Made by a program: the position numbers and the translations under genes | The notes under the pieces: generated by a model | What the model was told of the DNA's origin: nothing | Seen by the model: the letters and a program-made list of their open reading frames with translations, nothing else | Database searches by the model: none | NCBI GenBank assembly: GCA_037349105.1 | Contig: JAYJMM010000041.1 | Coordinates: forward strand, 3,906,001 to 3,970,000 | Reading direction: 5' to 3' | Length of the DNA stretch: 64,000 nt | Source: Limnomonas spitsbergensis | Taxonomy: Eukaryota; Chlorophyta; Chlorophyceae; Chlamydomonadales | In this document: positions 1 to 13,400 of the stretch, piece after piece | Numbering within the stretch: position 1 is the first letter of the stretch | Layout: every line of letters begins with the position of its first letter

Positions 1-1410
1 TTTGTATCCATGTCACGTGTTACTATTGCGGTACAAACCTGCACTGGATGTATCATTCTGCCATACCGTATATAATGTACACATGGAACTAGTTACGCTG
101 CGTATGGCGCCATACTGAAGTGATAGAACACTTCGTATAGGAGCTCAAATCAAAGTTTGTCATTGTTGGGAAGTCGATGCCGTAGAGCACCAGGAGAGAT
201 AAGTGGAGAAGCTTATGTTTGAGATCAAAGCTGCCGCGAGAAAGGCTGTTTGGTATGTTTTGATGGTAGGTTGGGAGTAAATGGACCAGCTGATAAAGCT
301 GGAGAGTGTATTTTCTTGTCAAGGGCAAATGAAGTCAAGTACTGGATTGCCTTGTTGCTAGATCTGGGATTGCCACAGTCAATAACAATACACCTCTGGG
401 CCCTGCTCAAAAAGGCTCGGCCGCGTGGGTGCCCAACTGTCCCGCTGGAAGAAAAGAAACTGATTGCCACAGTAGGGATTCCGTTGGGGCACATGCGGGC
501 AGCTCGAATGCCAAAGAAAGGGTCGACTGCATGTTAGACTACTGAATAGAGCACTGGGTAACAGTCCAAGTGTGTGGGGGACACAAGAACGAAAGAAATA
601 ATGCATGGAGAGAGCCAGACAGCTCATAAGCAGTACTGATAAGTGAGTGTGAACATTCAAATTTAAAACCGGAATACACAAAAGAAGTGCATGCGACCTA
701 TGGCCATTAGAGGCATGTGGACACTTAAAACATTAAGGGAACAGATAAGAACCCCGCCCCCCATTTGGTCAATACAGGGGGCCTAGTGCAACAAAACCGA
801 AATCTGTAAAAGGAGGTCCCCCATCTATCGGGCATGACCGCCGACTCAAATGAGCAGTCATTTATAAGACTTATTGGGCATCAACGTTGCCAAAATTTCG
901 CAAATTGTACATGAAGATGATTGGTGCTGAAGGAGCTCGCGTGAGACAAAGAGAGGACCCCAAATCCCACGGCATACATGTGGTGATATGTTGGAGCATC
1001 TCAGGCACAGTCAAGGCACGCGATGCAAGGCGCTATCAAAACGGTAGCTAAATCGAATCAGAAATCAGTCGGATCACAAACAATCCACCCCTCATGCTAG
1101 GAAGGATAGCAGCGGGGGAAAATATATTGTATAATTATACACGAGTAATGATGCATCTGCTTGCACCATCTCCTGGGAGAAGAGTAAGATATAGAAGCCG
1201 TGACCAAGCCAACGTTTCAGCCATGCACGTCACTACAAGGCTGCCCGCGCCATCACCCCTCACAACCAATTCAGCTATGCATGTGACATGATGTCAGTGG
1301 TCGGCTGCCTATCGGCTGCCTGGCTGCCCACTCCATTGATTCCCACTCACGACCAACTCAGCCATGCATGTCACATGATGTCCGTGGTCGGCCGCCCGCT
1401 CTATAGCCCC
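1..1410. other. Left-edge interval, no supported gene
   Basis: I see no convincing gene here. The interval lies downstream of the minus-strand gene that ends at 1411. Between about 1217 and 1400 a segment with the core CAGCCATGCATGTCACATGA recurs three times in diverged form (near 1217, 1270 and 1348), each followed by a GGTCGGC or similar stretch, so it is a short degenerate tandem duplication. A 95-codon frame at 250-537 is discussed among the rejected items. Confidence 0.5.
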
Positions 1411-4400
1411 TCACGTCTTGACCATCATGGTGTCGAAATCCTTCAGCAAGCTGTTGACATGGTTCAGCAAGTCATCCAATGGGCTGCCATTCACCGGCGG
1501 CCGCCTGCCGTTGCCGCCTCCGCCTGCAGTCCCCGCTCGGCCGTTGCCCCGCGTCGCTTGCTGTGCCGGAGAGGCCAGGCGGTAGTCACCGGAGGGGTGG
1601 TACGTGGAGGTCAGGCGTTGTACCTCGTAATCAAGGCCTGCAGAATGAGAGGCAGGTGTGGGGCGCGTCAGAGGTAGATGAGAGGTCTCAAGTGACAGGT
1701 AGACAAGGGGTATGTGGGGGGCAGGAGAGAGGTATGTGAGGGGCAGGTGAGAGGTATGTGAGGGGCAGGTGAGAGGTATGTGAGGGGCAGGTGAGAGGTA
1801 TGTGAGAGGTCAACAAGAGGTCGGAGAGAGGAATGTGCCAGGTGGGTGAGAGGTAGGGAGGGGCAGGCGATAGGGGTGTAGGGGAAGGGATGAAGTAGCA
1901 GGAGATCAAACTACTCTTGCCTTTGCCCTGGATCAGAAAACCCTTCACCCCCAATGCCGATAGCACGCACCAGGGAGGTATCCGGCGGCCTCGTCTTTTC
2001 GCGGCCCGTCCCTGGCGCCCGAGTCAGCGTACCCCGCAGAGGCCCTGCTGCCCTCCCCGCCGGGCTTCGTCGGAGAAGGCGGGAGCTTTCCTCCCGGCCG
2101 CCAAGCCGCCACGCTGCGCCGCGCGGATGCCAAACGGTTCCCGCCTCCCGCACCTCCGCCACCCCGGCTGCTGCCGCCGCCGCCGCCGGACGTCGAGTCC
2201 CGTTGCTCCGCGCCTGCTCGAGACGGCGGCGACGTGGCGTGTGGCCTGCTGTGGCGGTTCGTCGGCCGGTGGGCAGCGGCAGCGGCGGCGGCGGCTCCTG
2301 CGCTGCTGGGGCTGTGTGGGTCATTGTAATACGTGCCGTGTGAGGTGCTTTGCGGGCCGGAGGGGTGGTACGCGCTGTGCGAGGTGTGCTGCTGGCTGGA
2401 CGAGTGTTGTGCGCCGGAGGTATGTTGCGGACCCGGTCCATAGGGGTCCCGGGTGTTGCGAGGCGCGGCCTCCTGATACGAGGGGTGTTGCGCGTTGGAG
2501 GTATGTTGCGGACCAGGTGGGTCGTAGTGGCTCCTGGCGTTGCGAGGAGCGGGGGCATCTGGGATGTACTTGTGCTGCTGGTCGGAGGCATGCTGTTGGC
2601 CAGAGGGGCGCTGAGGTCCAGGGCTGTAGTAGTGGCCCCCTGTGCGGCGAGGAGCAGCCTCAGGGAAGGGCGGCTCCGTGTCCTCCTCGGTTGGTCGGCT
2701 GCGAATGGCAAGGCGTGACACCGGATGAGGTCAGGGCGAACGGCAGAGAACCTCAGATCTTTGGTTTCGTGATGCGTCAAGATTTTCAGCCTCTGGGATT
2801 TGAGGTTTTAGGGTTCAGTAACCCAACACCTATTCAACATACCGGTAATTCGTAATAAATTTTCGGCTGCACATGCGGCCTCTACATTTTATTGTGGTCC
2901 TGGCGATGGCCACATGGATAAATAAATAATAATAGGCAAACAAGTGGGTGGATTAAGGAAGCCGCCCATTTTGGCCGAAGCATAAGCCATGGCTACCATG
3001 GCACAGAGTGTGTCTCTTCTAGCGATGGGCACATTGCCAAGTGAGCAACCCACAATAGAACAGGAGGTGGCATGGATTCAGTACACAGAATTGTACACTA
3101 TATAGGGTTTAGTACACGGAATTGAACAGGGTTTGGTACTGATATCGTTTCCTAGGTCACATGGTCTAGTACCCATAGTTCAGGTATTGCCTCTCCAGGT
3201 CACAGGGTTTAGTACCGGTGTTACTCCTCAGGTCACAGGGTTTAGTACCGGTGTTACTCCTCAGGTCACAGGGTTTAGTACCGGTGTAACTCCTCAGGTC
3301 ACAGGGTTTATACCGGTGTTACTCCTCAGGTCACAGGGTTTAGTACCGGTGTAACTCCTCAGGTCACAGGGTTCAGTACCGGTGTTACTCCTCAGGTCAC
3401 AGGGTTTAGTACCGGTGTAACTCCTCAGGTCACAGGGTTTAGTACCGGTGTTACTCCTCAGGTTACAGGGTTTAGTACCGGTGTAACTCCTCAGGTCACA
3501 GGGTTTAGTACCGGTGTTACTCCTCAGGTCACAGGTTTCAGTACCAGTGTCACTCCTCAGGTCACAGGGTTTAGTACACTTGTCAGGTCAAATTGGTACC
3601 ATCTGGCGGTACACAGGTTGGCTTGTTTTCGCTGGTACTGTTTTTTAGGGCAAACCGCCCTACAGCAGATTCGAATTGCCTCCCCTCATAATGAATGCTG
3701 TTTAGAGGTGAGGTTTTTTAACAAAAATCATTCTTGGTACCAGTATGACTGCGCAAGTTTCAGTCGGAAATCTAGAGTTTGCGTCCATATTTTTGCCCGA
3801 GCGGAGCACAAATAAACAATTTAAACCGAGTGGAGGTAATTCAAATCTATGGGGGACTACGTTAACACCAGGAGTATTATACCAGACCCCTAGTTATACC
3901 AGCAGATCTGATTTTCCTTTGCTCAGGTGCAAAATATTTTCTTTTTTAATCTGCCCTCTGGGCAGAATCAATTGTTCAATGCCTTGCCTTGCCCTCTGGG
4001 CATAATTTTTTGCATACGGTACCTCTGTGGCGTGGTATGACTTTCCGCTCCATGCCTTCATACCTTGACACTGTCCTAGGCCTCACGTGCGACCAGTCTA
4101 GCTTTTTGGCAGCTACTGCCTGGCTCCTCCGCTTCAGGAACGGCTTGGCAGATGACGAGGGCGCCCCCGCCGCTGCCCCTGGCGGAGAGGCCTGCCTCTG
4201 CTGCTGCTTTTGTTGATGCTGATGCCGAGGGCCGGCAGCAACCGGCGCACACTCAGAGCTGACCCATCCGGAGGACCGGCCTTCGCCAGGTGCTGCAGCG
4301 CCCCTTAGCGGCAGCTGCAAATGCTGCTGCTGGCGCGCAGGCGCGGCGGCAGCGGCGGCGGAGCCGCCGCCTCCGCCACTGCTGCCGCGCGCTGATGCGT

Positions 4401-7400
4401 TGCTCCCACCCGTTGACGCGACACCCCGCGTTCTCCTGAGGTTGAAGTCCTCCTCTTCTACGCGGCCGGAGAAGCCGCTGCCGCTGCCGCCGGCAGCGCC
4501 TCCGCTCACCTCGACCCCCGCCCGTGACGACACCGCCGCTGCTGCCGCCTGCATTCTCTGACGCTTCAGGCGCAGGAGGGCGGACGAAAGGGACGGCGCG
4601 CCGCCAGCCGACGGGCCGGGGCCGCTGATAGAGCGTGCGGGCGGCTCAGCGGATGGGGCTTCAGTGGTCGTGGTCGTCGTCGTCGCCGTGCCTGCATGCT
4701 GTCGAGCTGGCGAGGTGGTGGCACCACGTCGCACCTCCCCAGATGGGTACTGGTGCTGCTGCTTTGGTAGGGAGGAAGGAGGGCTGGGGTGCCGAGGGGC
4801 CGTGTGGGCTGCTGAAGGGCTGGGGGAGCGAGGGGGGCTGGGGACAGAAGGAGCCGAACCAAGAATCGGCTTGTCTGCAAAAATAAGGAAAAGGGCGGGG
4901 CTCAGGGTTGAGGATTGGAGTGGGGTAGGGCGCTATTACAAGGGGAAAGTCAGATCTAGATCAGATCAGGATCTAGGTCAGATCAGGAAAACCACCATTG
5001 CACGCGTCCAAGACTGGTGCCAGTATTGGTAATACGGTACGTCCCTTGTACCGCACCGTACATCTCTTGTACCGCACGACTGTGGATGCATCATTGGTTC
5101 CTGCGTGATGGCCGTGGGATGACCGTGCACATCAGCAGCTGTCCGCCTGAAGAATTAACATGCTCTCAGGCGAACGGCTGGTAGCGTTTGCAGCAACTAA
5201 CGGAACACGTCATCACACGAAAATGTTCTGAATGTGGGAAGAAATAGAGCGGTGGGATGACGCTGCGCATCAGCGTACAGATTTGAACCCCCTCCAACCC
5301 ATGGACAATGAGAGGGGCCAGGGTGTGTGCCCCTATCATACTCCATCACAAATAACAAAAAGCTACAAAAACCGTAGTCGCGGAAAGGGGCCTGTCACTT
5401 ATGGGGTCGGACGAGTCCCCCGACTACCGCAGTCGACCCCTGGGGTGGGTTCTTTCCGCACGAAAAGTTTTACTGGCGTCCAGGACTTCAGCTTCTTAGT
5501 ACGGAACGAAAGTACGTTTTTTTTCCAGTCCGTCCAGGCCGACCCAGGTCGCGACCCCCCCTCTTTGGGGGGACTCGTCCGACCCCCTGAGTGGCAGGCC
5601 CCTTGTCGCGGACGTGTTTCGTTGTTTATGAAGTTTGTTGCTGCTTAACAAGCTGTTTTGGCGCTGTTTTTTATTTGTTGCCCCTAAACATGAACAATTC
5701 CAGTCAAAAACATTTCCACAATTGATTTCGTCGCTCCCTGAACAACAAAATAAAATAAAACAATAAAATACGTCCGTGACTACGGTAACTAATATTAAAT
5801 ACCGGTACCTAAAATGACAAATTATAAATAATGAATTACCGTCAAGCCCCATCGATTTCCATGACATTCCCATCATCTTGTGCGCCAGTTGTCGAATTTC
5901 GTTCAAGCAACGGGTTTCCCACAGGTGCAAGGATGAAGACAATGGGGTCTTCAAACAAAGGAAACCGCCTATAGAAACCCTCTACCTGTACCGTAGATTG
6001 GATTTGCGTTCCCTCGGGCATCAAACCAATATTTCTTTTATGCTGCCCTCAGGGCCAATTGTCGACAAAAGCTCTTCATTTCCGACTGAAAACTGGCGTT
6101 GACAATCGTTACGGTAATTAGTAAATGCAGTGATCCCTCAACCCCAAACAACGTTAATTACGAGGGAGGGCACAGCTCATCTACAGTAATATGGAAGAAT
6201 ATGTAGGACATGCAGAAAGCTGCGAGCCTGCAGATCAGTGCGGTGCCAATTGCGGTCCTAAAGGTGGCTGAATTACGTAGCTGAGTTTCAGTCACCGTAA
6301 TTGCAAGGCAGATTCAGCTACTTTTTCCAGTAATGGACCGTCATAATCTCCACGGTTTATGAATCACGGCAGCCACCTGGCCGTGCGCCTTCCTGACTGT
6401 AACAAGACCGAAAAACATACCACCCGGTAATCGAATACCGGTAGCAGAAATAAACCCAAAATGGCCACGCCTGTTTTCCTCTATTCCGCACTTTCACCCA
6501 GCCATTCAAATGAGGCAAATCTCGGTGGGAAGCATCATTACTTATGTCCTCGAGTATTGTATAATAAGTTTGCCTTCCCGCATCCCTAGGAAAACATTTT
6601 TTTTATTAAGCCCCGCACCCCTTTTTCATTGTTTATGAAATGTCCCCCCTGGGGGAGATTTCATCGTTTATCACGCACTGCCCAATTCCGACTGATTCCA
6701 ATCGCTTCTAACAGATTCCGCCCAGCGACGTTATCGCCCACCCCTGATAGTACTTGCTTCACGCGGCTTATCGCGCAACCCTGGTAAACTATACTTCTGT
6801 GGGAAGGCAAAGCTAATCAACGTTATGACCTGGGGCCATTTATTTATAAGGCCTACAAAAGCTGTGTACTAGTACTAGTACCGGTAGCTGCGGTAAAAAA
6901 AGACGACCCTATGAAAAACCCATAACACCAGTGAGCCTGGACAACCAAGGCGCTCACGCACGGACCTTCACTACTCCGTCGACGCACGCCCCCGCCGCCG
7001 CCGCCTGCACCGTCCCAGGAGTGCAGCTGGCGAGTCGCAGGCACCTGCGTGCCCATGTCCGCCGAGCTCCTCCGCGCATCCGCAGCCCCGCCTGAAGCTT
7101 CTGCACCTGCCCCAGCAGCGGGCGGCGACGCACCCGGCTGGTTGGTCAACCCCTGTTCCTCCTGCTGCCGCTGGCGAGTCAGAAAGGCAGACCCGGGCTC
7201 TGTAGGAGACCTGAAGCTGGTGCTGCCCGGGGCGCCCAGAGGGAGACTGCCGCCAGGCAGGCCCTGCAGCGGCATGCCCCAGGCCAGTGCCGGGCCTGCC
7301 GCTCCCGGCACTGGGCTTCCCCAGGCCATGGCGCTGCTGCTGCTGCTGCGGCCTGCGGGCGACGCGGCTGAAGCTCCAACCAAAGGGGACTGCAGCCAGA

Positions 7401-10400
7401 AAAAAAGTCAGCAAAAGAGCCACAGCCAAAATCCAGCAAGAGGGGCCAGCACAAGCAGAGTCGGCAAGAAAGCCAGCAAAGGAGACTGCAGCCAGCAAAG
7501 GAGACTGCAGCCAGCAAAGGAGACTGCAGCCAGCAAAGAAGACTGCAGCCAGCAAAGGAGTGTCAAGGTAAAATTTGCGTGACCCTGCAGTGATGATGCA
7601 CTGGTGCAGTATCGGCATAACATGTGAGTACCGGTACCATAGTTAAAGCAGATACAGTATACCAATATTTGTTTTGCCTTCCCTCAGGAGCGAATAAAAT
7701 ATGTTTTAATGCCGTCAGGGCGATTGTTGATGAAAATCTCGTTTTCTGACTGAAGATTGACATGGGCGTTGGCTCTTCGTATTTGCAGGCATCCCTCATC
7801 CCCAAACAGCATTAATTGCGAGGCAAGGCTAAGCAAATCCACAACACCAGGACAGGCCGGGTAACAGCATGATGCATGACCGCGCACCAGTGCGGCAATA
7901 CTGGTTGCGTGACATGCGAGCAATTCACCAGGTGAGTCAACTTTGGGGACAGACAAAAAGAGTGACCTTGGCTGTTGTGGCTTGTGGGGTTTTGCAAAGC
8001 CACTCGCGACATCTGGCGCCAGATGCGAAACCCTACAAACCACATATTCAGGTTGTGGCAATGCATCTGGCATCGCATGTTTTGGACATCTGGCACCATA
8101 GCCTGGGACGGAGCGTACAAGGGCTTAGGGTTTAGGGCGAGGCATCATATGAGGGTTAAGGGGTAAGTGCAAGCATGATGAGGGTTAAGGTGTAGGACAG
8201 GGCATGATAAGGGTTTGGGGTTTAGGGCCGAGCATACGAAGGTGTAGGGTTTAGGTTTAGGGTGTAGCATGATAGAGGTTCAGCTGGAAAGCGGGGCATC
8301 ACAGGCTGAAAAAGGACTGACCTGAGCTGCCGGCGACCATCTCCAGCCATCGCCTCCCGGGCTTGCCGCGGCGCCATCGCTGCTGTACGCAACGCTGCTG
8401 CCCCCATACGCAAATCCGCCGGAAGCAGCGGAAGCCCCGTCATGACGCTGCCACTGCTGCTGCTGAGCTGGGAGGCTGAAGTCCAAAGACGTCCCCGTCG
8501 CACCGTGCCCCAAATTCAGGTCCATGCCCGGAAAGAGGCCCGCCGCCGCCGCGGCGGCAGTGGCGGGCGGCGGCGCCGCCGCCGCCCCAGCCCTGCTGAT
8601 CGCCGCGTCAGCCGCCCTCTTCATGGCCTCGTAGCCGCTGGACCCCAGCGTGTCGGTCAGGCTGCGGCGCCGGCTGCGGCGCACGAGCAGCCCAGAGGGC
8701 GGCGGCGACGTCTCACCCATTAGCAGCTCCGATGACGATGACGGCGAGTAAGAGGAGTAGCGCGCGGACGGGGAGCTCGCCCCGCTCGTCCGGCGACGCC
8801 CGCGCTCGGCGGTGGCGGCGCCGGCTGGCATGCGCGTGCGGATTGGTGCGGCTTTCAGGTGCGGGGAGGCGTCAGCCTCAGTTGGTGCCGCGGATGCTGT
8901 CTGTGCTGTGGCAGCTGATGTAGAAGCCACCGTCGCCGCTGTCGTCGTCGCTGAGCGATGTGGCCCACCCATGTCCCCCTCGATGGGCTGCTGCTGCTTT
9001 TGCTGAAGCTTCCACTGCTGCTGCCTCAGCAGCTTGAGCATGCTCAGCCGCCCCAGTGTGCCCGCATCGGCCGCCGGCTGGCTGGCAGGCAACCCGGCCT
9101 CCGCCTCCTCATCATGTGTCGGCCCAACGACGCTTCCACGGTGCTCTGATGCCGCGAGTGCACTATCGCCCGCGGATGCCCGCCCCAATGAAGATTCTTT
9201 CACCTCCTCTAAAGGGTCCACCAATGAAGATTCCTTCCCCCCCTCTAAAGATTCCCTCCCCTCAGAGTCCACCAAGGGCTGCCGGAATGCCTCAAGAGGG
9301 GGCGTCGCTGCGGCGCGCACCGTTGCTGCCACTCTGGACGCAACCGGAGACGTGCCGTAGGGCAAGGGCGAGGGCGAGGGCGAGGAGGGTGTGGAGGGGC
9401 TGCTGCCGGACGAGTCGTCGTTTAGCCCACCCACGGGTGCTGGTGAGGAGGCATGCGGAGGTTTTAAAGAAGATGCAGGAGACGGCCGAGGCCAGGGCGA
9501 CGTGGGGCCTGCCGCGCTAGAGCCTCGTCCAGGGTGTGCTTCTGATTGAACTGGTCCGTGGCCTGCCGCTACCGTCGCAGGGACCGGCGGGGCAGCAACC
9601 GCTGGCGCTGGTGCATCTGTAGGGCTGACGCCTGACACACCCTCTCCCTCCTCCTCCTCCCCCTCGTCTTTCACCGGAACAAAGGCTGAAGAGAAGACTG
9701 TTTCGTTCCGGTACCCCAAGGGGGAGCCCCCTGGTCGGTCGGCCGCTCCCACTTCCAGTACACTCCACTCCGTCCGCGCATCCCGCTCGAGGGCGAGCAC
9801 CAGAGCTCCTCCCAGGCACAGCTCGCTGGGGTCTTCACAGACTGAGCCAACACCCGAGCCTTGCCGCCCCCCCCCCTCAGCACGAGGCATCTCAGCGGCT
9901 TGCTGACTCTTCTGAGCGACGGCGGGGGCGGCAGCGGCAGCACCCGCGTGGTGGTAGTGGTGGTGATGGTGGTGGTGGTGCAGCGGCCCTGGCTGGGGAT
10001 CCTGGGGAGACGTAGCCCGCATGCCTCGCGAAACGCGCCCCTCCGCGGAACGCGCAGAGGAGGCAGCGACACGGGTCAAAGACTGCCCCGCGGCAGCCTC
10101 CGCAGCCGCGGCCCGGCAGCCGCCTGGCTTGGCCGCGAGCGAGCCACCTTTGCCTGCCAGCTGCATGTGGGCGCTGCTGTACAGCTCGGCCGCACCCACA
10201 AGGGGGTAGGCGGCCGGTGGCGAGGATGGCGCGGCGGGGCCGCTGCTGTCACTGTCGCTGTCGCCCATGTACCTTCAAGTGCGAAGGGCAGTACGGGGGG
10301 CAGTCCAATACTGACAACAGACAAGGAGGCGGTACTACGAACTGCGGTACAGTCCTGGCTTTTGACCAACTACCAGTGGAATCCCCCCGGGATATTAGGA

Positions 10401-13400
10401 TAAATACCGGTAATGGTACCCAACAGCCCATTCCTGTTATCATCAGTAAAATAACCTAATCCTAGTCATTTGTCTTGACAGCATACCCGTGACCGGTGAA
10501 ACTGGCTTTTATCTTTCAAGTGTTTAGGTTTGGGTGTAGGGTGTAGGGTGTAAGGTTGGGTTTAAGGTTTTGGTTTAGTTTTGTTTCCAGAACTTGTACT
10601 GAAAGTACACAAGGTCACAATCAGGACACGCACATTGTTCTGCATCCAGCAACGACGCAGCAGTCCCTGACACCTGCACGCTGACGGTGACAGAGGGTTA
10701 AGTCTGAGCCCTGAACACACATCAACAACTATTCAGCCGTCCTTTGAACCCGCACCACACAGTGACTTCATCAGTGCTGTGCAATTACTGAATGCCGTAA
10801 CTCAAACAATTGTGTAAGTACCGGTAATTATGGTCCATTACTACCAGTAGTAAAAATACGGTAGCTGCGTTTGCCTTGAAGGTATCATACTTTCAGATTG
10901 CCTTCGCGCAGAAATATTGCTCACAAGGGGTGCGCAATGGGCTTCGCGGACTAGAAAAAAATCAGTACCTATGGTGCGCGATAATGACACTGGTTGGAAT
11001 CGGTTGGAATCAGTCGGAATGGGGAAGTGCGTCCATTAAAAGCAAATAATATTTTTCCTACTGGTACGGGATATAATACCGGTAACGGTAAACTATTTAA
11101 ATCCTGCTGGGCAGTACCGGTACCGTAGATTTGATTTGCCTTCCCTCGGGCATCAAAACGATATTCTTTTAATGCTGCCTGCAGGGCCAATTGTGGACAC
11201 AAGCCCTTAATTTCCGACAGAAACTGGCGTTGACAATCGATAATGAGAAAATCCGTGGATCCCTCAACCCCAAACAACGTTAATTATGAAGGAAGGCAAA
11301 GCAAATCTACAGTACTACGCTACACCATTTTATTTTCTTACCGGTAGGAGTGCGTGAATGCTATTCAAAAGAAGTTAACGGTGGCTGGAAATCAGCTACG
11401 TAAATTAGCCACCGTAATGGTCACACCAAGAAGGTTAATCCAGTAGATTACCGAATTATCTGTAGGGTGTAGGGTTTAGGGATGTGCTTGTTTACAGTTC
11501 CGGGCGGTACTCTTTCCTGAGGCCGCACCTGTCCGGGGAGTACGTCAGCGTTGTGGCCTCATTGAAGTAGGCTGTTGCAGACCCCGGCGCAACAGGGTGT
11601 GACCCCGACGCAACAAAGTGTGACGTGAGGACCTGCCCCGCCCCGGCAAGCAGCAGCGGAGATGTCTCTGAGAAGGGGCAAGCGCCGCCGGCTGAACGGG
11701 CGCTGCTGCCGGCGCCCATACGCGTGGCCCCGCTGGACAACGCCGACGCGCCCGGCGGCGTACCGGCCGCGCCGATCTGCAGCGCCCACACCGTAGTACC
11801 TGTGCCGGCGCGGTCACTGCTGTCGCCCTGCCGTCCCTGCTGCTGACCTTCTAGCTGCCGCGGCCGGATCGGGCTCCAGCTGTCGCCGCCGCTGCCGCCG
11901 TACAGCCCTGCCCCGGCGGCCGGCGAGGCGCCGCTCCCATCGTACCCTCCACGGTAACTCCGGGCACCCCCCTCGCTGCTGAAGGCTGTGTAACTGGTCG
12001 CGCTGTACCCGGCGCCAGAGCCAGCAGAGCCGTTGGCCGGTAGGCCCTCGCCCTCACCGGGTGGTGGCAGGCCCGCCCCGTCACTGGGCCTGCCTGTAAT
12101 GGGCACCGGAGGACTGCCGTACAGCACAGAGTCCTCTCCGGCAGGGCCACCCACGCCCGTCGGCGACGGCAGCAAACCCCCTTGGTAGGCAGGCAGCTGG
12201 CCGGAGGCTGAGAACCAACCGGAAGACTCCGGTGGGGATGGTCGCGAGGGCGGCGGCGGCGGCGAGGGCGTAGCGGCGGCATCTGCGGCGGGGGACCGTG
12301 ACGCCTGCGGCTCGCTCAGGGCAGCCCGTGCCAGCTGCTTCTGCTGCTGCTCCTTCTGCCGTTTCTGCTGCTGCTCCTTCTGCTGCTGTTGTTGTCTCTG
12401 GTGGAGGTGTACCAGGGAGGGCTCCTCGACCACCTCCTCATTCCCATCAAGCTCGTGCGAGGCCAGCATGGCGCGTCCGCCGCGCGGCACCTGCTGCCTC
12501 TGCTCCTGGGCGGCAGGGAACGTCAGCGGAGCAGGACCAGGGTCAGGGGATGCTGCTGCTGCGGCTGCTGCTGCGGTTGAACCAACTTCAGGCAACTCGT
12601 CGACGATGCTTCCGGATGCAGCAAAAGAGAAGGACTGGTTGTCTTTCGCGGCGAGTGTCAGCTCGAGAAACTCGTCGGCAGACTCGTCGGCGACGTCGCC
12701 GCCGCTGCTGCTGCTGCCACTGCGGCTGTAGGCAGGAAGGCCTCTGTTGCTTCTTGGAGAAGGATTCCTGGACCCCATGTGAGACTCGCCCTGTGGTGAG
12801 ATGAAGTTTGAGGTGAAGTTTGAGGTGAAGTATGAGGTGAAGTTTGTGAGATAAAGTTTGAGATGAAGTTTGCGAGGTGAAGTTTGAGGTGAAATTTGAG
12901 GTTAAGTTTGAGGTCAAGTTTGTGAAATGAAGTTTGTGAGGTGAGGTTAGTGAGGTGAAGTTTTTCAGTCAAGCCGAGAGGGCTTCACATTGGATGCATG
13001 GGACAGGCGTGCCCCTAAACCAGTACGAGTTCAAAATGCTGTGGTGAGGGTCTCGGCTGACCGACCTGCAAGAGAGCCGCTGACCACTAAGAGGGTCTGG
13101 GTCTGCCAGCCAGTGCATTACCAAAATCAGTGTTTCGTTTTCCGGCCATCAGTGCACCTTCGGCAGGCCGCCCCGCGGCCAACAAAGGCCCGATTGGGAC
13201 TGGACCTGGACCGGCCAACGACTGGTGGCCAAAGCAACATGGCTGACCACAAACGCAGCTGCCGGCCAGAGGCCAGAGTGTAGCTGAAATGTAGCTGAGC
13301 CTCAAAAAAAGGAACATGGAAAGGAACGCTAAATGCTGACAAGTCAGCCACGGAATGGCCGCAGAAGAGTAAAACAAAACAAAAAAACAAAAAATATGGT

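Noticed and set aside
250..537. Possible Copia-type RNase H remnant (a 95-codon frame with EVKYWIALLLDLGLPQ)
   Set aside because: The resemblance to the EAEY...LLxDLGLPQ block of Copia RNase H is short, and the expected downstream residues do not follow. Not enough to call.
1917..2855. Plus-strand frame of 312 codons
   Set aside because: It overlaps antisense to exon 9 of the ten-exon gene, is Arg/Cys-rich as expected of a shadow, and has no splice support.
3181..3577. CRISPR array
   Set aside because: The 33-bp units are directly adjacent without unique spacers, in a eukaryotic intron; it is a minisatellite.
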